Positions 1-5,117 of a DNA stretch of 5,117 bases are shown here, piece by piece. Source of the stretch: Bacillota bacterium (GTDB taxonomy: Bacteria > Bacillota > Bacilli > Alicyclobacillales > SLC66); the NCBI GenBank assembly GCA_021797415.1, contig JAJZZT010000198.1, positions 1 to 5,117 on the forward strand. Direction: 5' to 3'. Made by a program: the position numbers and the translations under genes. Each line of letters begins with the position of its first letter. The stretch's first letter is position 1. Under the pieces are notes generated by a model. It saw only the letters and a list, made by a program, of their open reading frames with translations. It was not told the DNA's origin and ran no database searches.

Positions 1-36
1 CACCGCGATCCGCCGGCCTGAATGGACCGCTTCCAT
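1..36 (-). CDS. 5' end of an unidentified divergent gene (partial, runs off the window)
   Basis: An ATG at 36-34 on the minus strand opens a frame that stays open to the window edge and reads MEAVHSGRRIAV. It is preceded by a near-perfect ribosome binding site (GGGAGGTGA, 42-49) with 7 bases between the GGAGG core and the ATG, which is the main evidence that this is a real start. Twelve residues are too few to assign a family, so no function is proposed. It is divergent from prmA, so the two genes share the region 37-226 for their promoters. The plus strand over the same bases has no convincing gene end: the C-terminal residues in its three frames do not resemble DnaJ, the usual upstream neighbour of prmA in Bacillales. 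Confidence 0.55.
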   Translation of the reverse strand, partial: MEAVHSGRRIAV

Positions 37-41
37 TCGCT

Positions 42-50
42 CACCTCCCT
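42..50 (-). promoter_or_regulatory. Strong ribosome binding site of the divergent gene
   Basis: The minus strand reads AGGGAGGTGA followed by GCGA and ATG. This matches the anti-SD-complementary consensus AAGGAGGTGA at all but one position, with ideal spacing. It is the best SD in the window and decides the start of the leftward gene at 36. Confidence 0.6.
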
Positions 51-90
51 GGATAACCGCTGCTTTGATTCTAAGCCCTGCACTCTGGCG

Positions 91-121
91 GAGCAAGTTC
101 CCAGCAGAGCGAGTTCCCGGC
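91..121. repeat. Two tandem imperfect 15-bp direct repeats, 16-bp period
   Basis: GAGCAAGTTCCCAGC (91-105) is followed by GAGCGAGTTCCCGGC (107-121), with 13 of 15 bases identical. The pair lies midway between the divergent starts at 36 and 227. It could be a regulator binding site for one or both genes, or simply a local duplication. It does not match the CIRCE, LexA or T-box consensus sequences. Function is unknown. Confidence 0.5.
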
Positions 122-144
122 GGACGAAGGCAGGGGGACGAAGG
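122..144. repeat. Exact 9-bp direct repeat GGACGAAGG, 14-bp period
   Basis: GGACGAAGG occurs at 122-130 and again at 136-144. It begins immediately after the 15-bp tandem repeat and ends just upstream of the candidate prmA promoter. Each copy is short enough to occur by chance, but the position next to another direct repeat in a shared divergent control region makes it worth recording. Confidence 0.4.
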
Positions 145-147
145 TAT

Positions 148-176
148 GTGAAGCGCGTTTTGCAATGTGGTACACT
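148..176 (+). promoter_or_regulatory. Weak candidate sigma-A promoter for the prmA cluster
   Basis: TACACT at 171-176 matches four of six positions of the -10 consensus and is preceded by TGG, giving an extended -10 (TGnTACACT, 168-176). The -35 is poor: GTGAAG at 148-153 matches three of six positions with a 17-base spacer. A start near 183 would give a leader of about 45 bases before the GTG at 227. This is inferred from sequence only, and no better promoter is seen between the divergent genes. Confidence 0.3.
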
Positions 177-226
177 CATGTTATCGGCAATGAATGGGAC
201 GCCAACGCCAGTGAGGGGATTTGCGG

Positions 227-1180
227 GTGGATCTGTGGTGCGTGACGGTGGCGACGACATCGGAGTGCGCGGATGCCGTGAACGCCGCCATGGAGCGGGC
301 CGGTCTTTCTGCAGCCGCCATTGAGGATGCGCGCGACGTGCTGGAATTGCGGGCGCGCGCAAAGTACGGCGAATGGTTTGACGCGGACGCCCCGCCGCCG
401 GGCGCGGCGCGGGTGACCGCATACGCCGCGCGACCTCTAGCGGACAGGGATGAGTTGCTCGCGCGCGTGCGCCAGGAGCTGCAAGCCGTCCGGGAGTGCG
501 GTCTTGACGCGGGATCGCTCGCCGTCTCGCTGGATGTTCTGGCGGAGGACGATTATTTGTACGCGTGGAAGGAGCATTATCGCGCGTTTGAAGTATCTCC
601 CCGTCTGGCCGTCGTGCCTTCCTGGGAGTTCGCCGAGTGGTCGGGCGGGACCGATCAGATTCCGCTCGTGATGGATCCGGGCGTGGCGTTCGGCACCGGT
701 TTGCATGAGACCACGCTTCTGTGCCTGCGCGCAATCGAGAGGTTGGCGCCGGATCGCGCGGTGCTCGATGTGGGCACCGGCACGGGCATTCTGGCGATCG
801 CCGCGGCGCTGCTGGGAGCGAGGAAAGTGGTGGCGCTCGACCTCGATCCGGCGGCGGTGGACGTGGCAAGAGACAATATTGCGCAAAATGGGGTGGCCGA
901 TGCCGTAACCGTTCTCTTGTCGGATCTCATGGAGGCGGTTGAAGGGATGGGGAGATTTGACGTCGTGGTCGCCAACCTGCTCGCGGGGCTTGTACAGCGC
1001 TTGCTGCCAGCCGCTTCGCGCGCGCTTGCGCCAGGCGGAAAGCTGCTCGCATCCGGTCTGGTGCAGAGTCAGGCCGCGGAGGTGACGGAATCCTTGCGTC
1101 TGCATGGTTTCGGAGAGATCGCGCAGGAGCGGATGGGGGACTGGGTTCTCCTGAGTGCGGTGCGCTCAGGAGACATGTGA
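227..1180 (+). CDS. prmA: Ribosomal protein L11 methyltransferase PrmA
   Basis: This is a cytoplasmic S-adenosylmethionine (SAM)-dependent enzyme that trimethylates ribosomal protein L11. The 317-residue product has the family layout. A small N-terminal substrate-recognition domain opens with DLWCVTVATT, comparable to the MKWxEV start of Bacillus PrmA. The hallmark DPGVAFGTGLHETT lies near residues 150-163. The class I SAM-binding loop VLDVGTGTGI is near 179-188, followed by the acidic strand VVALDLDP, and the catalytic-motif variant ANLLAGL is near 249-255. Length is normal. Start choice: GTG at 227 sits 8-10 bases behind GAGGGG (213-218). The in-frame TTG at 221 lies only 2-4 bases from it and would add two residues. 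The gene heads the cluster, with rsmE 84 bp downstream. An 11-bp hairpin covers its last codons. A divergent gene start lies upstream where dnaJ would be expected in B. subtilis. Confidence 0.95.
   Translation: MDLWCVTVATTSECADAVNAAMERAGLSAAAIEDARDVLELRARAKYGEWFDADAPPPGAARVTAYAARPLADRDELLARVRQELQAVRECGLDAGSLAVSLDVLAEDDYLYAWKEHYRAFEVSPRLAVVPSWEFAEWSGGTDQIPLVMDPGVAFGTGLHETTLLCLRAIERLAPDRAVLDVGTGTGILAIAAALLGARKVVALDLDPAAVDVARDNIAQNGVADAVTVLLSDLMEAVEGMGRFDVVVANLLAGLVQRLLPAASRALAPGGKLLASGLVQSQAAEVTESLRLHGFGEIAQERMGDWVLLSAVRSGDM
1147..1173 (+). other. Stable hairpin over the 3' end of prmA
   Basis: TCTCCTGAG (1147-1155) pairs perfectly with CTCAGGAGA (1165-1173). The stem extends inward by a U-G and a G-C pair to leave a 5-base loop, so about 11 bp in total, ending five bases before the prmA stop codon. 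No U-run follows (the sequence continues CATGTGATAAAG), so it is not a standard intrinsic terminator. It could stabilise the 3' end of an upstream transcript, slow polymerase, or moderate expression between prmA and rsmE. The pairing is seen; the role is inferred. Confidence 0.5.
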
Positions 1181-1211
1181 TAAAGTTCGCGCTGCGCCTG
1201 CTGAAATTTGG

Positions 1212-1239
1212 TTGACCACATGTCCTCCAGGGGAATTTT
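1212..1239 (+). promoter_or_regulatory. Very weak candidate internal promoter upstream of rsmE
   Basis: TTGACC at 1212-1217 matches five of six positions of the -35 consensus. The best -10 at acceptable spacing is AATTTT (1234-1239, 16-base spacer), matching only three of six. The patch is noticeably richer in A and T than its surroundings and falls in the only sizeable gap of the cluster. If real, it would let rsmE-mtaB-Nudix/deoC be transcribed apart from prmA. Confidence 0.2.
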
Positions 1240-1264
1240 TGATGGATACGGGAGTGCAGACGGC

Positions 1265-2020
1265 ATGCAGCGTTACATTGTTCCGCAAGAAGCAAGCCGG
1301 GCGGATGGATCGGTGTGGCTTGCCGGGGATGATTTCCATCATCTGACGCGCGTGATGCGCCTGCGCGCGGGGGACGAAGTGATCGTGTCGTCCGGTGGAA
1401 GCAGTTCTGTCTGCCGGATTGCGGCCGTGGAGGCGGACGGCGCGCGCCTGGAACCGGTGCGCGCCTGCGGGCGCGCAGAAACGGCGCTTGCTGTCACATG
1501 GCTGCAGGGATTGCCAAAAGGGGACAAGATCGATCTGGTGATCCGGCACGCCTGTGAGATCGGGGCGCGGTCGTTGTGGGTGTTTGCCGCGAAGCGGTCG
1601 GTCGCCGCGCTCCCGCCCGACAGGGTGGACGGGCGTCTGGTGCGCTGGCGGAGGATGGCGAAAGAGGGATCGGAACTCGCGCAACGGGACGACAGCCTGG
1701 AAGTGCATTACTTTTCCTCCCTTTCCGCCGCGATTGCCGCCATTCCGACGGGTATCCCGCTGCTTGTGCCGTATGAGGCGCAGGATCGGGGATTGCCGGG
1801 AGCGCGCCTGATTTTCGCACAACTGCCGCTTAAGGAGGCGGCGGTGTCTTTTGTCATCGGACCGGAAGGCGGCTTTGCGCCGGATGAGATCCAGTCGCTG
1901 GAGACTTGCGGAGGGATTCTGTTCACGCTCGGGCCGCGCGTCTTTCGCACGGAAACGGCCGGGCTGGTGACGGCTTCCGCACTGCTTTATGAACGGGGCG
2001 AACTGGGGGGATCGGAATGA
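1265..2020 (+). CDS. rsmE: 16S rRNA (uracil-1498-N3)-methyltransferase RsmE
   Basis: RsmE methylates U1498 of 16S rRNA in assembled 30S subunits, using SAM in a C-terminal SPOUT (trefoil-knot) domain. The 251-residue product has the usual length and starts MQRYIVP, matching the MQRYF start of the family. Visible motifs are GLPKGDK (82-88), the knot segment IGPEGGF (198-204), and LGPRVFRTETA (222-232). The start is ATG at 1265, with a modest SD (GGGAG, 1250-1254) 10 bases upstream. The frame stays open back to a TTG at 1208, but those extra residues have no family counterpart. One oddity: the usual E-Q-S-x-R segment after the first half reads E137-L-A-Q-R141, so the normally conserved Gln is Leu. 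The gene overlaps mtaB by 4 bp (ATGA), suggesting translational coupling. Confidence 0.95.
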   Translation: MQRYIVPQEASRADGSVWLAGDDFHHLTRVMRLRAGDEVIVSSGGSSSVCRIAAVEADGARLEPVRACGRAETALAVTWLQGLPKGDKIDLVIRHACEIGARSLWVFAAKRSVAALPPDRVDGRLVRWRRMAKEGSELAQRDDSLEVHYFSSLSAAIAAIPTGIPLLVPYEAQDRGLPGARLIFAQLPLKEAAVSFVIGPEGGFAPDEIQSLETCGGILFTLGPRVFRTETAGLVTASALLYERGELGGSE

Positions 2021-3405
2021 CGCCGCAGACGGTGGCGTTTCACACGCTCGGCTGCAAAGTGAACTTTTACGATACGGAGGCCGTCTGGCGCCTGTTTGCC
2101 GACGCAAACTATGAACAGGTCGATTTTTCACAACGAGCGGATGTGTACGTGATCAACACGTGCACCGTCACCAACGAAGGGGATCGCAAGTCGCGGCAGA
2201 TGATCCGGCGCGCGGTGCGGAACAATCCGGATGCGGTCGTCGTCGTCATGGGGTGTTATGCGCAGATGGCGCCGGATGAGATCCTGGAGATCGACGGGGT
2301 CGACCTGGTCGTCGGCAATCAGGACCGCAAACGTCTCGTCGAACTGGTGGATCGCGTGCAGGCGGAGCGCACGCCATTTCACACCGTGATGCCGATCTTG
2401 CCGCAAAAAGAATTCGAGGATTTCGACGTGCCGCTGTTTGCCGACAGGACGCGCGCGTCCCTGAAGATCGAGGACGGATGCAATCACTTCTGCACGTTTT
2501 GCATCATCCCGTACGCGCGGGGACTGGTGCGAAGCCGCCGGCCGGACAGTGTGCTGCGCCAGGCCCGCCGGCTGGCGGACGCGGGCTATCGCGAGATTGT
2601 CCTGACGGGAATCCACACGGGCGGATACGGGGAGGATCTTGAGAATTATACGCTGGCCGACCTGCTGCGCGAACTGGAGGCGGTGGAGGGACTGCACCGG
2701 ATTCGCATTTCCTCGATCGAGGCGAGCGAGATCACGGACGATCTCGTGCGCGTGCTGGCGCGGTCGCGCAAAGTCTGCCGCCATCTGCACATACCGCTCC
2801 AGGCGGGACATAAGGAAGTGCTGCGGCGGATGAACCGGCACTATACCATTGAACAGTTTGCCGGGAAGCTGGCGAGCGTCAGGGAAGCATTGCCGGAGTT
2901 GGCCGTCACGAGCGATGTGATCGTCGGGTTTCCGGGCGAGACGGACGAGTACTACCGGGCGACGGAGGAGTTCGTCCAGTCGCAGGCGTTCGCCCAATTA
3001 CACGTGTTTCCGTATTCGCGCAGGACGGGGACTCCCGCCGACCGCTTCACCGACCATGTGCCGGAGGATGTCAAGCGCGAGCGTGTCCTGCGCCTGCTGC
3101 GCGTCTCGGAGCGGCTGTCGGCCGATTATGCCGCACGGTGGCGGTGGCGGACGCTGGAGGTCATTCCCGAGGAAATCAGGCGCGTCGGCGAAACGGATCT
3201 GCTGGTCGGACATGCGGACAACTACCTGCTTGTGGCGTTTGCCGCCGATGCGCGGTTGATTGGCGAGGTGTGTGAAGTGCGCCTTGAACAGACGGGCGGC
3301 GAACTGTCGATAGGCGTGCTGCAGTCTGTACTGTCGGACAGGGAGGATGCGGCGGACAGGGCGCGGATGGGAATACTGCTGGGAGAAGGTGGACGAAATG
3401 AGTGA
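2017..3405 (+). CDS. mtaB: tRNA (N6-L-threonylcarbamoyladenosine(37)-C2)-methylthiotransferase MtaB
   Basis: MtaB is a radical-SAM methylthiotransferase that converts t6A37 to ms2t6A37 in tRNAs reading ANN codons, strengthening codon-anticodon pairing. The 462-residue product shows all three expected domains. The N-terminal UPF0004 domain has cluster cysteines C13 (TLGCKVN), C49 (INTCTVTN) and C80 (MGCYAQ). The radical-SAM core has the CxxxCxxC triad at C155, C159 and C162, followed by IIPYARG. A C-terminal TRAM RNA-binding domain lies at roughly 378-430. The TLGCKVN start separates the MtaB type from MiaB and RimO. Length fits the B. subtilis YqeV type. The ATG overlaps the rsmE stop by 4 bp, with a G-run SD (2005-2010) inside rsmE. 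The 3' end overlaps the next gene by 8 bp. No key residue is missing. Confidence 0.95.
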   Translation: MTPQTVAFHTLGCKVNFYDTEAVWRLFADANYEQVDFSQRADVYVINTCTVTNEGDRKSRQMIRRAVRNNPDAVVVVMGCYAQMAPDEILEIDGVDLVVGNQDRKRLVELVDRVQAERTPFHTVMPILPQKEFEDFDVPLFADRTRASLKIEDGCNHFCTFCIIPYARGLVRSRRPDSVLRQARRLADAGYREIVLTGIHTGGYGEDLENYTLADLLRELEAVEGLHRIRISSIEASEITDDLVRVLARSRKVCRHLHIPLQAGHKEVLRRMNRHYTIEQFAGKLASVREALPELAVTSDVIVGFPGETDEYYRATEEFVQSQAFAQLHVFPYSRRTGTPADRFTDHVPEDVKRERVLRLLRVSERLSADYAARWRWRTLEVIPEEIRRVGETDLLVGHADNYLLVAFAADARLIGEVCEVRLEQTGGELSIGVLQSVLSDREDAADRARMGILLGEGGRNE

Positions 3406-4504
3406 TGACGGACAGGTGCTTGTGGCGGGGGGGCTGGTGTACCGGTTTGCGCAAGGGGAACCGGAGGTGCTCGTGATCGACGATGCGTACGGATACGCGG
3501 CGTTGCCGAAAGGGCACGTCGAAGAGGGAGAGCTGCTGGAAGAGGCCGCACTGCGGGAGATCGGCGAGGAAACCGGCATCGCGGGGCGGATCGTGGCTCC
3601 GCTTGCAGCCGTGTCCTACTCCTTCTCGCACCGCGATCGCGCGGAGCAAAAGACAGCTTATTACTACCTTGTCGAGGCGTTGGGCGGCGAGTTGCGACAC
3701 CAGACGGAGGAGATCGCCGGCGCCAGATACGTCGCCATCGACGAGGCGGAGCGGATTGCTCGTGAACAGGGGTATCCGAACAATCTTGACGTATTCGCGC
3801 GCGGCATCGCTGCGCTGCGCCGCATGGGCCCGTCGGTCGGCCGGCTCGGCATGCTCATCGACCACACGCTGCTCGCCGCGGAGGCCACGCCGTCCGATGT
3901 GGAACGGGTGTGCCGCGAAGCGCGCGCGTACCGTTTCGCCAGCGTATGCGTCAACCCCGTCTATGCGCGGCAGTGCGCACAGGCGCTTTCCAGATCGTCC
4001 GTGAAGGCGTGCGCGGTAATCGGGTTTCCGCTCGGGGCGTCGACCATGCGCATCAAGGCGGAGGAGGCGCGCGCAGCGGTGGAGGACGGGGCGGAAGAAC
4101 TCGACGTGGTCATCGCGCTCGGCGCGTTGCGCGCCGGCGACGTGAACTATGTGAAAGAGGAACTGCGGGCGGTCGTGGAGGCTGCGGACGGGAACGCGAT
4201 CATCAAAGCGATATTGGAGACGGCGGCGCTGACGGATGACGAGATGGCTGTTGCGGCCCGTTGCGCGCTGGAGGCGGGCGCGCACTTCGTCAAGACCTCC
4301 ACGGGCTTTTCCAACGCGGGTGGCGCCTCCGTGGCGGCCGTGCGCAGGCTGCGCCAGATTGTCGGCGATGTGATCGGCGTCAAGGCGTCGGGAGGTGTGC
4401 GCACGCCGGAGGCCGCGTACGACCTGCTGGAGGCCGGCGCCACGAGGATTGGGACCAGCGCGGGAACCCGTCTGGTCGAATTGCCTGAATCCGCCCCTTG
4501 GTGA
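3398..4504 (+). CDS. Nudix hydrolase / deoxyribose-phosphate aldolase (DeoC) fusion protein
   Basis: A single 368-residue frame holds two complete enzyme domains. Residues 5-135 form a Nudix fold: the Nudix box spans 39-61 with G39, E45, R53-E54, E57-E58 and G60 all in place, preceded by LPKGHVEEGE, a style seen in MutT/Ap4A-hydrolase-like members. The substrate cannot be told. Residues from about 147 to 365 form DeoC, which reversibly splits 2-deoxyribose 5-phosphate into glyceraldehyde 3-phosphate and acetaldehyde. Visible DeoC motifs are LIDHTLL (153-159), ELDVVI with D236, FVKTSTGF with the Schiff-base lysine K299, VKASGGVR with K329, and RIGTSAG near the end. The linker is only about 10-15 residues. 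Start: ATG at 3398, overlapping mtaB by 8 bp, with AAGGTGG (3386-3392) as SD. An internal ATG at 3824 could start DeoC alone but has no SD. An in-frame ORF reaching back to 3347 lies inside mtaB and is unlikely. Confidence 0.9.
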   Translation: MSDDGQVLVAGGLVYRFAQGEPEVLVIDDAYGYAALPKGHVEEGELLEEAALREIGEETGIAGRIVAPLAAVSYSFSHRDRAEQKTAYYYLVEALGGELRHQTEEIAGARYVAIDEAERIAREQGYPNNLDVFARGIAALRRMGPSVGRLGMLIDHTLLAAEATPSDVERVCREARAYRFASVCVNPVYARQCAQALSRSSVKACAVIGFPLGASTMRIKAEEARAAVEDGAEELDVVIALGALRAGDVNYVKEELRAVVEAADGNAIIKAILETAALTDDEMAVAARCALEAGAHFVKTSTGFSNAGGASVAAVRRLRQIVGDVIGVKASGGVRTPEAAYDLLEAGATRIGTSAGTRLVELPESAPW

Positions 4505-4513
4505 CCCCATCCC

Positions 4514-4538
4514 GGCGGATCATCTCTTGATGAGCGCC
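4514..4538. terminator. Imperfect hairpin between convergent genes, possible bidirectional terminator
   Basis: GGCG (4514-4517) and TCATC (4520-4524) pair with GATGA (4529-4533) and CGCC (4535-4538) around a TCTT loop. This gives nine base pairs with a small internal loop. It sits in the 51-bp gap between the stop of the fusion gene (4504) and the stop of the opposing transporter gene (4556). Neither strand has a proper U-run after it, so the terminator role rests mainly on position. Confidence 0.35.
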
Positions 4539-4555
4539 CCCGTTGAGCCGTTCTC

Positions 4556-5117
4556 TTACGCGCCTCTCCTGCGGCCCGTTCTCCATGCGCGATCCGGCAG
4601 CAGGACGTACAGTGCGCGCGCGATCCGGGCGGAAAACGGGAGCGCGGCAACCGAACAGATCACGTTGAACAGGATGTGCGCGGCGGCTACGCGCATGGCC
4701 GGCGTCGGCGCGACGAGGATCACGAGCCGGACAAACGGGTCCAGCAACGGCATGAAGGCTGCGGCCCCGGCGACATTGAGCAGGACATGGGTGGCCGCAA
4801 CGCGCTGGACATCGCGCGAACCGCCGATGCCGGCGATGACCGCCGTCACGCATGTTCCGATATTGTTGCCGAAGATCACGGCGACCGCGGCGGGCAGCGT
4901 GAGGACTCCCGATCCGGCGAGCGCCAGCACCATGGCGGTGCTGGCTGAACTGCTTCCGATGGCGGCCGTGACAAGCGTGCCGACGAGCAGACCCAGGGCG
5001 GGATGGACATTGGCCCCGGCCAGCCAGTCTGTCACCAGCGGCGAGGCAACGATGGGCTGCAATGCCGCTTCGATGAATGAATAGCCGACGAACAGCGTTC
5101 CGAAGCCGACCGCGCTG
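4556..5117 (-). CDS. Na+/phosphate cotransporter family protein, C-terminal part (gene start outside window)
   Basis: The frame enters from the window edge and ends at TAA (4558-4556), leaving 186 C-terminal residues of an integral membrane protein. It matches the Na/Pi-cotransporter (NptA/YjbB/YqeW-like) family. Visible segments, numbered from the window edge, are: a helix ending GFGTLFVGYSFIEAAL (4-19), the second-repeat signature LVTAAIGSSSAS (48-59), FGNNIGTCVTA (82-92), and two related helices with RVAATHVLLNV (105-115) and RVAAAHILFNV (142-152). The chain ends soon after the last helix, so it lacks the PhoU-like cytoplasmic tail of many bacterial homologues, which fits the short YqeW type. 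The residue before SSSA is Gly, where Gln or His is common. Transport of phosphate is inferred from family only. A TTG at 5062 is not the true start, because family-like sequence continues upstream. Confidence 0.88.
   Translation of the reverse strand, partial: SAVGFGTLFVGYSFIEAALQPIVASPLVTDWLAGANVHPALGLLVGTLVTAAIGSSSASTAMVLALAGSGVLTLPAAVAVIFGNNIGTCVTAVIAGIGGSRDVQRVAATHVLLNVAGAAAFMPLLDPFVRLVILVAPTPAMRVAAAHILFNVICSVAALPFSARIARALYVLLPDRAWRTGRRRGA

Noticed and set aside
77..100. Possible CIRCE (HrcA) operator around GCACTCTGGCGGAGC
   Set aside because: CIRCE needs TTAGCACTC and GAGTGCTAA separated by nine bases; only a few bases match and the arms are not complementary.
51..150. Possible T-box or other riboswitch leader upstream of either divergent gene
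   Set aside because: No T-box core (GGTGG-type) sequence, no antiterminator/terminator pair with a U-run, and the region is too short; the GGACGAAGG copies alone are not enough.
22..324. 100-codon plus-strand open frame running through the divergent intergenic region into prmA
   Set aside because: It starts over the minus-strand ribosome site, lacks an SD of its own, and overlaps the first third of prmA in the wrong frame; its sequence looks non-coding.
1166..2131. 321-residue open frame on the minus strand opposite rsmE
   Set aside because: Antisense shadow of rsmE with low-complexity Arg/Pro/His composition and no family motifs.
2128..2997. 289-residue open frame on the minus strand opposite mtaB
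   Set aside because: Antisense shadow of mtaB, whose radical-SAM and TRAM motifs clearly set the coding frame.
3176..4510. 444-residue open frame on the minus strand opposite mtaB and the Nudix-DeoC gene
   Set aside because: It lies antisense to well-supported genes, is rich in Arg and His with no recognisable domain, and is the typical mirror frame of high-GC codon usage.
4395..5084. 229-residue plus-strand open frame opposite the transporter gene
   Set aside because: The minus strand has clear membrane helices and Na/Pi-cotransporter motifs; the plus frame is an Arg/Ala/Thr-rich mirror product and overlaps the end of the DeoC domain.

Overview
The window looks like a high-GC member of the Firmicutes (Bacillales/Alicyclobacillaceae-like). 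Three signs support this: purine-rich Shine-Dalgarno (SD) sites, GTG/TTG/ATG start usage, and the gene order prmA-rsmE-mtaB, which matches yqeT-yqeU-yqeV of Bacillus subtilis. The genus cannot be named from this sequence alone.

Layout. Positions 1-36 carry the first 12 codons of an unidentified leftward gene with a textbook SD. A roughly 190-bp divergent intergenic region follows, containing two short tandem direct repeats and a weak candidate promoter. A rightward, apparently co-transcribed cluster then runs from 227 to 4504: prmA (ribosomal protein L11 methyltransferase), rsmE (16S rRNA m3U1498 methyltransferase), mtaB (ms2t6A37 tRNA methylthiotransferase), and one reading frame joining a complete Nudix hydrolase domain to a complete deoxyribose-phosphate aldolase (DeoC). 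The rsmE/mtaB junction overlaps by 4 bp and the mtaB/Nudix-DeoC junction by 8 bp, so these three genes are probably translationally coupled. prmA and rsmE are separated by 84 bp, with a stable hairpin over the last prmA codons. Positions 4556-5117 hold the 3' part of a convergent leftward gene for a Na+/phosphate-cotransporter family membrane protein (YqeW/YjbB-like). A 51-bp gap with an imperfect hairpin separates the two converging genes.

How the genes work together. The first three genes modify the translation machinery (protein L11, 16S rRNA, and ANN-decoding tRNAs). The fourth product belongs to nucleotide and deoxyribose-phosphate housekeeping. The main unusual item is the Nudix-DeoC fusion. 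Second is the loss of the usual dnaK-dnaJ-prmA continuity, since a divergent gene start lies upstream of prmA. Most of the window is ordinary housekeeping DNA, and I see no mobile element, CRISPR array, rRNA or tRNA.
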